The notes under the pieces were generated by a model, which made no database searches, was not told the origin of the DNA, and was given only the letters and a program-made list of their open reading frames with translations. From positions 1 through 10,894 of the forward strand of contig JACQEA010000084.1 in NCBI GenBank assembly GCA_016200825.1: DNA of 10,894 nt. Direction: 5' to 3'. Shown one piece after another: positions 1 through 6,723 of the stretch. Made by a program: the position numbers and the translations under genes. The stretch's first letter is position 1. The number at the start of each line of letters is the position of its first letter. The stretch comes from Chloroflexota bacterium (GTDB lineage: Bacteria; Chloroflexota; Anaerolineae; UBA4142).

Positions 1-89
1 CCCGATTTGCCAATGAATAAATAACGAACGCGTTGGCGCGCGAGCGCATCACGAATTTCTTGCGCTTGGCGATAATCAAAGGCGGCCAT
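1..89 (-). CDS. Possible nucleotidyltransferase, N-terminal fragment
   Basis: An ATG at 89 (minus strand) opens 29 codons that run off the left edge. They read MAAFDYRQAQEIRDALARQR and then VRYLFIGKS. The pattern of an amphipathic helix followed by a hydrophobic strand ending in GKSG resembles the start of nucleotidyltransferase-fold proteins (AbiEii/MNT-like), in which a strand of the type YLFIGGSA leads into the GS motif. The catalytic Asp residues would lie outside the window, so this assignment rests on memory of similar starts. The ATG overlaps the end of the 75-residue gene by 14 bases, which suggests translational coupling. It could also be an unrelated hypothetical protein. Confidence 0.45.
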   Translation of the reverse strand, partial: MAAFDYRQAQEIRDALARQRVRYLFIGKS

Positions 90-303
90 AACCCAACCAT
101 GCCGGCAAATTCTTTTCACACCATTGGCGGTATTCTTCCATCGTATCAAATGACCGATACGACGCGTCATCCAGCACCGGTTTGTACGTCTTGATGAATG
201 AGTAACGCATTCGCACTTCCAAAGGACGGCGCGCCGCGGCTTCAAAATCCTCTAACCATTCACGCGGAATGTTCAATTTTTCTGGATCAGCTTGACCACT
301 CAC
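76..303 (-). CDS. Small acidic hypothetical protein (75 aa)
   Basis: Unrecognised function. The 75-residue protein is soluble and charged, with no signal peptide or membrane segment, and is rich in aromatic residues near its C-terminus (EYRQWCEKNLPAWLGYGRL). I recall this ending in short uncharacterised proteins of bacteria, but cannot name a family. It starts with GTG at 303. An AGGTGA element about 8 bases upstream overlaps the stop codon of the lipoprotein gene, 12 bases away. Its 3' end overlaps the next start by 14 bases, so it should be made together with the putative nucleotidyltransferase. A small protein just before a nucleotidyltransferase may be a partner or antitoxin; that is inference from arrangement only. 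Confidence 0.65.
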   Translation of the reverse strand: MSGQADPEKLNIPREWLEDFEAAARRPLEVRMRYSFIKTYKPVLDDASYRSFDTMEEYRQWCEKNLPAWLGYGRL

Positions 304-315
304 ACTTTATTTCAC

Positions 316-1023
316 CTAATCTCCAAACGCCACATGCGTCCCGCTCAACTTGGGAATCTCTGCCAAGCGCGGCACATCTTGCTCACCTTGACAGATAGTG
401 CAACAATCGAGACCACATTTGAAAGTCTTGAGCGGCACCCACGTCGTTTCGTACAGATACAACTGCAGATTTGCAAAATTCTTGTTCTGCGGAGCGAGAT
501 CCTGTTTGTTCAGTTGCGCAATCACTTGCAGAGGTGGATCGAAGACAATGGTCGTTTTGCCATTCTGATCCATCACGGTAAAGTTGAGCAGGTTTCTGTA
601 GTATGCAACGTTGGAGGGCGGGGTTAGGTTTTGAACAGGGAAACTCGTGAAGGAGAGTTTCTTTGGAGCGGTTGATTGTTTCTGATTGGGCCAGAAAAAG
701 AAAATTCTTTCCTTCTGATTTTCCTGTGCAAATTCAATGCATACTCCCTTCGCGCCTGTGACGACGCAAGAGGTCACCACTTTGCAGTCACCTTGTTTCT
801 CCCCATCCGTCGAACAACGTGCGAGTAGCGGCGGTGCAGAGGTAGGAGCTACAGTCTTAGGAGCTACAGTCTGCGGTGGCGCGGGCAAGGCAACAGAGGC
901 AGGAGCTACAGTCTTAGGAGCTACAGTCTGCTGTTGCACAGGCACTGCGCACCCGGTAAGAGCCATTACAATCACAATTACTGCAAGCAAGAAAAGCACT
1001 TGCAGGGATAATGTATATTTCAT
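316..1023 (-). CDS. Cys-rich secreted lipoprotein with Pro/Ala linker repeats
   Basis: A predicted lipoprotein of 235 residues. Residues 1-24 form a signal peptide with a hydrophobic core (VLFLLAVIVIVMALTG), and the lipobox LTGC puts the lipid-bearing cysteine at position 25. The linker that follows contains two copies of QTVAPKTVAP. The rest looks extracytoplasmic, with Cys at 70, 80, 86 and 95 and a C-terminal C-x3-CC-x2-C cluster at 203-211 that could form disulfides or bind metal. No known domain is recognised. I chose the ATG at 1023 rather than one 39 bases further upstream because an AAGGGGA element sits about 7 bases before it and the signal peptide then starts MKYT. It lies 25 bases after the STAND ATPase gene and should share its transcript. 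Confidence 0.8.
   Translation of the reverse strand: MKYTLSLQVLFLLAVIVIVMALTGCAVPVQQQTVAPKTVAPASVALPAPPQTVAPKTVAPTSAPPLLARCSTDGEKQGDCKVVTSCVVTGAKGVCIEFAQENQKERIFFFWPNQKQSTAPKKLSFTSFPVQNLTPPSNVAYYRNLLNFTVMDQNGKTTIVFDPPLQVIAQLNKQDLAPQNKNFANLQLYLYETTWVPLKTFKCGLDCCTICQGEQDVPRLAEIPKLSGTHVAFGD
844..931. repeat. Direct repeat coding the lipoprotein linker
   Basis: A 31-base sequence at 844-874 recurs exactly at 901-931, 57 bases (19 codons) later and in the same frame. Each copy is itself two near-identical 15-base units (consensus AGGAGCTACAGTCTK), so there are four units in all. They encode the duplicated QTVAPKTVAP of the linker. Because the spacing and the units are multiples of three, gain or loss would change linker length without a frameshift. 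Confidence 0.9.
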
Positions 1024-1029
1024 CGTCAT

Positions 1030-1036
1030 TCCCCTT
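1030..1036 (-). promoter_or_regulatory. Ribosome binding site deciding the lipoprotein start
   Basis: On the minus strand this reads AAGGGGA. It lies 6 to 7 bases before the ATG at 1023 but almost touches the ATG at 1029, which favours the 1023 start. Confidence 0.6.
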
Positions 1037-1048
1037 GATGAGAAACAA

Positions 1049-3781
1049 TCATATCGGTTCATTGCACGAAACTCGTAACATTATCTTTGTTTTCTCCGCC
1101 TCCTTTGCCGATCCAATTGATTCAAACAACGCGAGGGCGCGTCGGATCATATCACATCCTTGGGCTTGCGCAACAGGATCGAAAGCACTGAATTGTCCAT
1201 AACTGCGATACAACCGCGCCAATTCAGGTTGATTTCCAACGGTCTCCAAAATTTCCATTGCCGATTTAAAACTGATTTTGGCTTGATCCTGTTGCCCAAG
1301 CGCGGAATATGCTTCGCCCAATCCGCGATACGCTATTCCCTGCATTGGCTTTGATTCGACTGATCGCGCAAGTTGTAGCGTACGAGCTCCATAGTCGAGT
1401 GCGCGTGGAATCGCATTTTGGGAGAGATGGCACTCTGCCAAACCAGAAAAGACAACTGCTTGCATATACTCATTCCCAATGCTCGCGGCGAGTTGCGCGC
1501 TTTTTTCCAAACAACGGATCGCGTTTTGAAAATCACCCTGCTCGCGATATACGTCTCCCAGATTGTTATACCCAATCGTCATTCGATTGCGATTACCTAA
1601 CTTTTCGTAAATCTGAATCGCCTGCATGTAATGTTGCGCGGCATTCTCCCAATCGCCGCGCGCATGATAGATGCGGCCCAGATTGCCAAGCGCGTCCGCT
1701 ACATCATCCGATATGTTCGCGCGGCCAAACGTTTCTAAACTCCGATTCGAACTCGCAAACGCGCGATCTAGATCGCCACTGTCAAGATAGACCGCACCCA
1801 ATCGCATTTCCGCGCGTGCCACCAACAAATTATCGCGCGCCGCCTTGCCAAATTCAATTGCCTTTTCCAAGTGCTCACTTGCCGCGCGATAATCGCCGCG
1901 TCGGAAATGCGCCCAGCCGATACCCAGATGCGCGTCCGCAATCAGCGAATCATTTTGCGCGGCTTGCCCTATCTCCAACACTTTTTCATAATTCTCAACG
2001 GCCTCATCGAAACGACTACGAACGTGGTTACTCTTGCCGCGCACGCGGCAAACTTTTAGCCAATTGTCTTGCGATAACTGTTCGCGCGTCAAGACGCCGA
2101 GTTGCTCGAGCATCGAGTCCACGCGTCCCGCGCTGATGAGTTCAGATTCATGCTCGATCAGAATCTGCGCGGCGTTTTCATAGTCGCGCGCGTTTCGGTA
2201 ATGATGCGCCGCCATCACATAATCGCGCCGAGAGATAAAATACGCGGCGGCTTTGCCGTTCAAACGCGTGTGCGCGTCTCGGTCCAAGTTGCGCTCGCAG
2301 TATTCACGCACGAGCGGATGCAAACCGATCTGTTCCAGCGCCCGTGCATAAACAATATGGCGATCCGTCAACCCATCTAGTACGCGTGTAATTCCCTTGA
2401 CATTCTCTTCCGCCAACACTTCTTCGACGGCTTGATATGCGACGGGGATTTGAAAGATTGCCAGTGCGTCCAACACGCGTTTTTCAGAATCGTTGAGCGT
2501 GCCATAGATTTCCTTCATCAAGTAATCGCGGATATTACGTTGTCCCGCTAATCCTTGAATGAATTTGCCAATCGCGACCGGATCATTCTTGTGGGCGAGC
2601 AACCCTGCTATGCTCAGGCGCAAGAATTGCGGATTCCCTTCGACTTGGCGATACATTTCGCGAAAATCAGCATCAACAAGTTCAACGCGCTGCGCCGTGA
2701 GAAATGCGCGCGCGTCCGTTTCGTCAAAACCAGACAACTCTTCACGCGCCACTTCGCCCAGAAACGCTGGTACCTGTCGCGTCATTACTACAAAGCGAGT
2801 CGGCAATTCGCTTTCGCGATAGAGAAATCGTTTCTGGATTCTGCCAAAGAAAAAGGTGATTTCCTCGTCGCGCAAGACCACATGCAGATCGTTGAGGCAC
2901 AATGTGTATTCGCCGCTCGCGAGCAAACTGAGCATCAATTCAAACCGCGCGGCTTTATCGCGCCGACGCGACGCGTCCGTTTCGCTCTGCAGAAAATCCC
3001 AGAGTTCCGTCTTGCCGTCTTGCGCTAGGAACGCCGCAATGTCCCACACAAAGATTTCGGCATTGTTCTTGACGGTGGAATCGAAATCAATCCAAAAGAC
3101 GCGGCGTCCGCGCTTTTGCTCTTCTCTAGCAAGCAACGCGCCGAGCGTCGTCTTGCCTACGCCGGGCATTCCTTCGATAATCAAAAAGTGATCGCGTTCC
3201 AATTGGTCGCGATAGCGTGCGAGTTCTGTTTGATGACCGATGAACGCGGGAATAATGGGAATTGGATCCAGCGGGCGCTCACGAAAATCTTGAGCACTCA
3301 CGCGGTCCCTCAAGAAGGGCTGAATCGCAGTATTGACTTTGTCTGCCAGGTCTCCGGGAGAATCAAAATGCGCGACGACGTGCTCGAGTTTCATTTCGTC
3401 TTTGAGTTGTTTCAGCCGCACCATTCCATTCGGGTCAGTTTCCACATCTGCAGGGTGAATCTCTCCCTTTTTTTCGTCAATCAAAAAGAGCAGGCGGGCC
3501 TTATCCTGCTCTACGGCACAACGATACTCGATTTCTGTAAACGACTGACCAGTCTCGGGATCGATCGATCCATAGCGCATACCGACGATCCCAAGGTATA
3601 CATCACAATCCGCTACCTTCCGCCGTATTAATTCAGCGGGCTTTGAGTCGGACGCGCTGAATGCCTCCATGGCGATCCATTCAATCGGAACGTCTTGCAG
3701 ACGCAAACGATCAAGCCCCTCAATTACGCGGCGGCGATACTCTTGTAGGTCTTGAAAAGTGGAAGAGATAAAGATCTTCAC
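1049..3781 (-). CDS. STAND ATPase: DUF4062 - NB-ARC-like - TPR
   Basis: A 910-residue NLR-like signalling ATPase. Residues 1 to about 105 form a DUF4062 domain (MKIFISSTFQDLQEYR at the start, later GQSFTEIEY), a TIR-like Rossmann module placed where STAND proteins carry their effector. The NTPase module has Walker A GMPGVGKT at 204-211 and a Walker B-like strand at 292-299, where the usual DD pair is N297-D298. It continues with a sensor strand VVMTR (331-335), GNP (382-384, equivalent to GLPL), a winged helix from about 428, and LHPLVREY at 487-494 in the place of the MHD motif. From about 577 to 890 there are tetratricopeptide repeats with a regular 40-residue spacing, the likely sensor. 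No membrane segment is seen. It starts at GTG 3781 with AAAGGAG 8 bases upstream. Known relatives act as transcriptional regulators or antiphage/cell-death switches; the role here is inferred. Confidence 0.9.
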   Translation of the reverse strand: MKIFISSTFQDLQEYRRRVIEGLDRLRLQDVPIEWIAMEAFSASDSKPAELIRRKVADCDVYLGIVGMRYGSIDPETGQSFTEIEYRCAVEQDKARLLFLIDEKKGEIHPADVETDPNGMVRLKQLKDEMKLEHVVAHFDSPGDLADKVNTAIQPFLRDRVSAQDFRERPLDPIPIIPAFIGHQTELARYRDQLERDHFLIIEGMPGVGKTTLGALLAREEQKRGRRVFWIDFDSTVKNNAEIFVWDIAAFLAQDGKTELWDFLQSETDASRRRDKAARFELMLSLLASGEYTLCLNDLHVVLRDEEITFFFGRIQKRFLYRESELPTRFVVMTRQVPAFLGEVAREELSGFDETDARAFLTAQRVELVDADFREMYRQVEGNPQFLRLSIAGLLAHKNDPVAIGKFIQGLAGQRNIRDYLMKEIYGTLNDSEKRVLDALAIFQIPVAYQAVEEVLAEENVKGITRVLDGLTDRHIVYARALEQIGLHPLVREYCERNLDRDAHTRLNGKAAAYFISRRDYVMAAHHYRNARDYENAAQILIEHESELISAGRVDSMLEQLGVLTREQLSQDNWLKVCRVRGKSNHVRSRFDEAVENYEKVLEIGQAAQNDSLIADAHLGIGWAHFRRGDYRAASEHLEKAIEFGKAARDNLLVARAEMRLGAVYLDSGDLDRAFASSNRSLETFGRANISDDVADALGNLGRIYHARGDWENAAQHYMQAIQIYEKLGNRNRMTIGYNNLGDVYREQGDFQNAIRCLEKSAQLAASIGNEYMQAVVFSGLAECHLSQNAIPRALDYGARTLQLARSVESKPMQGIAYRGLGEAYSALGQQDQAKISFKSAMEILETVGNQPELARLYRSYGQFSAFDPVAQAQGCDMIRRALALFESIGSAKEAEKTKIMLRVSCNEPI

Positions 3782-3789
3782 TTACGCGT

Positions 3790-3796
3790 CTCCTTT
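3790..3796 (-). promoter_or_regulatory. Ribosome binding site for the GTG start of the STAND gene
   Basis: AAAGGAG on the minus strand, 8 bases before the GTG at 3781. It supports a GTG start whose translation opens directly with the DUF4062 motif MKIFISST. The element lies in the 23-base gap after the glycosyltransferase stop codon. Confidence 0.7.
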
Positions 3797-3804
3797 GACG
3801 CCAC

Positions 3805-4563
3805 TCAAACGCGATGCTTTCGATGCATCTCCCAAAACATTTTTTGGCGCACGAAGGCGTAATACGCCATCAACGCGCTCAACCAAAAACCATGCGCGCC
3901 ATCTTTCCATCCTTCTAGGATTATATACCTTCTCCATATCTCGCGCAACGGCTGACCGATAAATCCGCGCACACGCGCGCGTTTTCCTTCCCCAAACCAA
4001 ACTTGCGCTTCATAACGCGTATACGCGATTTGTTTCGCGCGAAATTGCGTGAGCGAATCGTAATTGTAATGGATCAACGCCGCCTTTAACACGCCCGCTC
4101 TACCTTCCCACACCAACAATTCGTGAACATGCCGCGTTGGATCGAATTTGCCGAAACCTTTTTTCAAGACGCGCGGTTGATAATCCGGCGACCAGCCCGT
4201 GTGTTTGATTTCTTTTCCAAAAATAATATTGCGGCGGGCAACCCAAAAACCGACGACGGACGATGGACGATGGACAGATTCAAGAATTTCCTTGCCTAAC
4301 TCTGGCGTCGCGCGCTCGTCCGCGTCCATAAAAAAAATCCACTCGCCGCGCGCGAGTTCAATCGCCGCATTACGTTGCGCGGCATAATTATCGAACGCGC
4401 GCTGTTCGACGCGCGCGCCACATTCCCGCGCAATCTCAACCGTGCGATCCGGACTGCTCGAATCGAGAACTAAAAGTTCATCCGCAAATTCGCGGACGGA
4501 GGCAAGGCAATCGCGAATATGTTTTTCTTCGTTGCGAGTGAGAATGACAACAGAGAGCGTCAT
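3805..4563 (-). CDS. Family 2 glycosyltransferase, WaaE/KdtX-like
   Basis: A 252-residue glycosyltransferase of family GT2 with a GT-A fold, predicted to transfer a sugar from a nucleotide donor to a cell-surface glycan at the cytoplasmic face. It opens with MTLSVVILTRNEEKHI. It shows VLDSSSPDRT (32-41), the metal-binding DAD motif in FFMDADER (77-84), and RHVHELL (144-150). The C-terminal part FIGQPLREIWRRYIILEGW (201-219) with the following hydrophobic helix is typical of the WaaE/KdtX-like branch. The length is normal for that branch. It is first in the left operon, divergent from the methyltransferase, with 103 bases between them. Residues 96-103 (SVHRPSSV) are encoded by a 7-base tandem repeat and look like an insertion into the fold. 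Donor and acceptor sugars cannot be read from the sequence. Confidence 0.88.
   Translation of the reverse strand: MTLSVVILTRNEEKHIRDCLASVREFADELLVLDSSSPDRTVEIARECGARVEQRAFDNYAAQRNAAIELARGEWIFFMDADERATPELGKEILESVHRPSSVVGFWVARRNIIFGKEIKHTGWSPDYQPRVLKKGFGKFDPTRHVHELLVWEGRAGVLKAALIHYNYDSLTQFRAKQIAYTRYEAQVWFGEGKRARVRGFIGQPLREIWRRYIILEGWKDGAHGFWLSALMAYYAFVRQKMFWEMHRKHRV
4254..4274. repeat. Heptamer tandem repeat inside glycosyltransferase gene (3 units)
   Basis: Three units with an exact 7-base period and consensus CGAYGGA on the plus strand (one CGACGGA, two CGATGGA). In the coding direction they specify part of SVHRPSSV in the GT2 protein, between the DAD motif and the next conserved strand. Confidence 0.75.
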
Positions 4564-4575
4564 GGTTTATAACGT

Positions 4576-4604
4576 CGTATACGAACCGAGTCTGCAAAAG
4601 TTAA
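4576..4604 (-). promoter_or_regulatory. Candidate sigma70-type promoter of the left operon
   Basis: On the minus strand, TTAACT (4599-4604) and TATACG (4576-4581) are separated by 17 bases, each matching 4 of 6 consensus positions. It would initiate about 5 to 6 bases before the glycosyltransferase ATG at 4563, giving an almost leaderless message; no good ribosome binding site is visible there. The match is weak. Confidence 0.25.
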
Positions 4605-4639
4605 ACGACAATTGCTTTGTTCGCGCGCAGAAGGATTTG

Positions 4640-4648
4640 TGTTATAAT
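4640..4648 (+). promoter_or_regulatory. Extended -10 promoter of the methyltransferase gene
   Basis: TGTTATAAT contains a perfect -10 hexamer (TATAAT at 4643-4648) with the TG of an extended -10. The -35 region at 17 bases (TTCGCG) is poor, which is usual for extended -10 promoters. Transcription would begin near 4655, shortly before the ATG at 4667. Confidence 0.55.
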
Positions 4649-4666
4649 CTCTTTGGGAATTTCAAA

Positions 4667-6013
4667 ATGGTTCGAACATCAACCCGACTGCAGTTACCGC
4701 TATTCCGAGAACCAAGTAAAGAATTCGCTCCGACTGATCGGATTAATGTTGAAGCGACTCTAAGACTATTGCTCCAACGCGACTTGACATTCAAAGGCGA
4801 AAAGACAGATTACCCGGCGCATAAAATTCACGCTTTCGCCGCAAAATTTCCCCCACAACTTCCACGCCTCTTTATCCGCGAACTAACTCAACCTGGTGAG
4901 TATGTTCTCGATCCAATGTCTGGATCTGGAACTACATTGGTCGAGTCTATTTTGTCTGAGCGAAATTCGATTGGAATCGATCTCGATCCGCTCGCGGTCA
5001 TGATAGCGCATGTCAAAACGACAACTCTCAATTTGCCGCGGTGTGTTCAAATTGGTGAAGAAGTATTGCAAGAAGCAAGGACAGAGCTACAATCTTTTAC
5101 TCAGTCGAAATTAGATGAAATGTATTCATCACAAGCCATTGCGTTTTTCGATTATTGGTTTGAGAAACACACTATCCAAGAGCTTGCCTCCTTGGTCAGA
5201 GCAATCCGCAGAATACAAGATTCTAAAATCAACACATTTCTCCAAGTTGTATTTTCATCTGTGATAATCACGAAGAATGGCGCGCTCACTCGCGCACGCG
5301 ACCTGGCGCACAGCCGTCCGCATCGCGATCTCAACAGAAAAGTAGATCAAAGTGCATTTGATGCATTTGCAAAGCGACTTCATTTTACAATTGAATCATT
5401 AGATAGCATCGCGAACATTTCTGCGCGTGCGGAAGTTGTTCGCGCAAAAGTCCAGTCTCTACCGCTGCAAGACAACTCGGTTGAATTGATTGTTACATCT
5501 CCCCCGTACGCAGCGAATGCAATTGATTATATGCGCGGACACAAATTCTCACTTATTTGGCTTGGGTACGACCCCAAATTGCTAACCGATATACGCAAGA
5601 GTTACATCGGCTCGGAACTTCGCGCTACCAACCTGAATTTTCCATCTGAAACAGCAAATCACATAATCCATACGCTTGGACTGAAAGCCGCTCAGCGGGC
5701 TGGGGTTGTGGCGCACTATTACCGCGAAATGGAAACCGCGTTACGCGAGATGCTACGCGTTTTGGCACATGAAAGAGCAGCCGTTTTGGTTGTCGGATCG
5801 TCTATCATTCAAGGTATTGATATCAAAGCGCCAACAGTTCTGTCCGAGATAGCTGCCTCAGTTGGCTTCAAAGTTGTCGGTGTAGCTCGGCGCGAAATTC
5901 TGAGAGATGCGCGAATGATGCCCACCAGTCATAACAGCACAAAAAATGGAATTGAAGCTAGGATGCACGAGGAAGGTGTAATCGGATTAATCAAACCGAT
6001 ATCGCAAAGATGA
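4667..6013 (+). CDS. Site-specific DNA methyltransferase (N4/N6 amino type)
   Basis: A 448-residue SAM-dependent DNA methyltransferase of the amino-methylating class. Motif I is DPMSGSGTT (82-90), followed by the acidic strand GIDLDP (103-108). The catalytic motif IV is TSPPY (277-281) in TSPPYAANAIDYMRGHKFSL; the Ser favours N4-cytosine, but N6-adenine is not excluded. Motif I precedes motif IV with about 185 residues between, as in the alpha arrangement, where target recognition lies in between. The open frame extends upstream to 4442, but that part is antisense to the glycosyltransferase. I chose ATG 4667 because it follows an extended -10 element and has GGGA 8 bases before it. It converges with an HNH endonuclease gene 47 bases away, suggesting a type II restriction-modification pair. 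One sampled line (5041-5100) is 38% G+C, far below the right-hand genes, consistent with transfer. Confidence 0.88.
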   Translation: MVRTSTRLQLPLFREPSKEFAPTDRINVEATLRLLLQRDLTFKGEKTDYPAHKIHAFAAKFPPQLPRLFIRELTQPGEYVLDPMSGSGTTLVESILSERNSIGIDLDPLAVMIAHVKTTTLNLPRCVQIGEEVLQEARTELQSFTQSKLDEMYSSQAIAFFDYWFEKHTIQELASLVRAIRRIQDSKINTFLQVVFSSVIITKNGALTRARDLAHSRPHRDLNRKVDQSAFDAFAKRLHFTIESLDSIANISARAEVVRAKVQSLPLQDNSVELIVTSPPYAANAIDYMRGHKFSLIWLGYDPKLLTDIRKSYIGSELRATNLNFPSETANHIIHTLGLKAAQRAGVVAHYYREMETALREMLRVLAHERAAVLVVGSSIIQGIDIKAPTVLSEIAASVGFKVVGVARREILRDARMMPTSHNSTKNGIEARMHEEGVIGLIKPISQR

Positions 6014-6024
6014 CGTAAAAATGA

Positions 6025-6052
6025 AACTGGCAACACGATTTGTATGTCAGTT
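6025..6052 (-). terminator. Possible terminator between the convergent genes
   Basis: Inverted repeat of 8-base arms (6025-6032 and 6045-6052, including one G-U pair) with a 12-base loop in the 47-base convergent gap. Read on the minus strand it is followed by TCATTTTTA, so it could end the HNH transcript. On the plus strand no T-run follows directly. The stem is AT-rich and weak. Confidence 0.35.
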
Positions 6053-6060
6053 ATCCATGT

Positions 6061-6708
6061 CTATCTTTTTCTCAGCGCATCCTTCACGATCTTTCGCAAC
6101 GCTTTGATTCGGCTTACATCAAGCGCCTCAGCGATCTTCGTGAGATGTTTGCTCTCCTGATCAGTCAAGTTGATGAGGAGATTTTTTGATCCTTTCTCCG
6201 GATACGCTAGATAGCATTTATCGCAAGACGGCAAACTACACATCAGACAGACGCCGCGTTTGATAACGTTGCAATTTGAACAGGTCGCCTGATAATTAGA
6301 AATCTCACTTTTCCCATCGCGAATGAGAGGAATTTTGTGATCAATTTGCGGATTGTTTCGTCCACCTCGCAAATCTGTACCGCAAATCTGACATTTGTAA
6401 CCATCTCGCGTTAAGACGAATTTTCGATCCTCGTTTGTCACATGCGCGCGCTTGATACCTTTTCCGCGAACATGGCTCGTCAAACGATATGCGGGACGGC
6501 TAATCCCTTTTTTGTTTTTGAGCCAGCCTGTTTCTATCTCCCATCCATCTTCATCTCGCAACTCGCGAATCCGCCGATCGTAATATGCCTGTCCTACAGC
6601 CGCGAGAATATCATCACCCAGGATCCATTCTCCGCTCCAAAGTAACTTGAGAATTGTGAGCTTGGCTTCGCTGTACTCGTTAATGGGTGGTTCGTGATAG
6701 AACGCCAA
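6061..6708 (-). CDS. HNH endonuclease, probable restriction enzyme
   Basis: A 215-residue predicted nuclease. Residues about 12-78 look like a winged-helix domain (KLTILKLLWSGEWILGDDIL, YYDRRIRELRD). The HNH domain follows: Cys pair C106/C109 (KCQIC), catalytic QIDHKIP with D123-H124, N138, and CSNCN with C143, C146 and N147. The final His is therefore Asn (HNN variant), as in many restriction HNH enzymes. A second set of cysteines (154, 157, 162, 165) could bind another zinc, and the C-terminus is a basic helical segment. It starts with TTG at 6708; GGGAGG lies 5 bases upstream and no earlier Met fits. It follows the glycan operon by 15 bases with no clear promoter of its own, and faces the methyltransferase gene. 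It is best read as the restriction partner. A stand-alone or mobile HNH protein is the alternative. Confidence 0.82.
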   Translation of the reverse strand: MAFYHEPPINEYSEAKLTILKLLWSGEWILGDDILAAVGQAYYDRRIRELRDEDGWEIETGWLKNKKGISRPAYRLTSHVRGKGIKRAHVTNEDRKFVLTRDGYKCQICGTDLRGGRNNPQIDHKIPLIRDGKSEISNYQATCSNCNVIKRGVCLMCSLPSCDKCYLAYPEKGSKNLLINLTDQESKHLTKIAEALDVSRIKALRKIVKDALRKR

Positions 6709-6713
6709 TTTTG

Positions 6714-6719
6714 CCTCCC
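6714..6719 (-). promoter_or_regulatory. Ribosome binding site for the TTG start of the HNH gene
   Basis: GGGAGG on the minus strand, 5 bases before TTG at 6708, within the short gap after the glycosyltransferase stop. It decides the rare TTG start. Confidence 0.65.
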
Positions 6720-6723
6720 GATA

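Noticed and set aside
1024..1062. Lipoprotein start at 1062
   Set aside because: It would put MNRYDCFSSRG before the signal peptide and overlap the STAND gene; the Shine-Dalgarno element at 1030-1036 fits the start at 1023.
1309..2136. A 275-codon plus-strand open frame
   Set aside because: It lies wholly antisense to the TPR region of the STAND gene, its product is Arg/His/Pro-rich without a recognisable fold, and the minus-strand frame is clearly the coding one.
3782..4000. 72-codon minus-strand frame between the glycosyltransferase and STAND genes
   Set aside because: It lies almost wholly inside the glycosyltransferase gene in another frame and has no ribosome binding site or recognisable product.
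4442..4666. Upstream extension of the methyltransferase to an ATG at 4442
   Set aside because: The extension is antisense to the glycosyltransferase N-terminus, which has strong motifs, and a good extended -10 element lies downstream of it.
6061..6708. HNH protein as a homing endonuclease from an intron or intein
   Set aside because: No flanking gene is interrupted, and there are no intron or intein features. The winged helix and the neighbouring methyltransferase fit restriction better.
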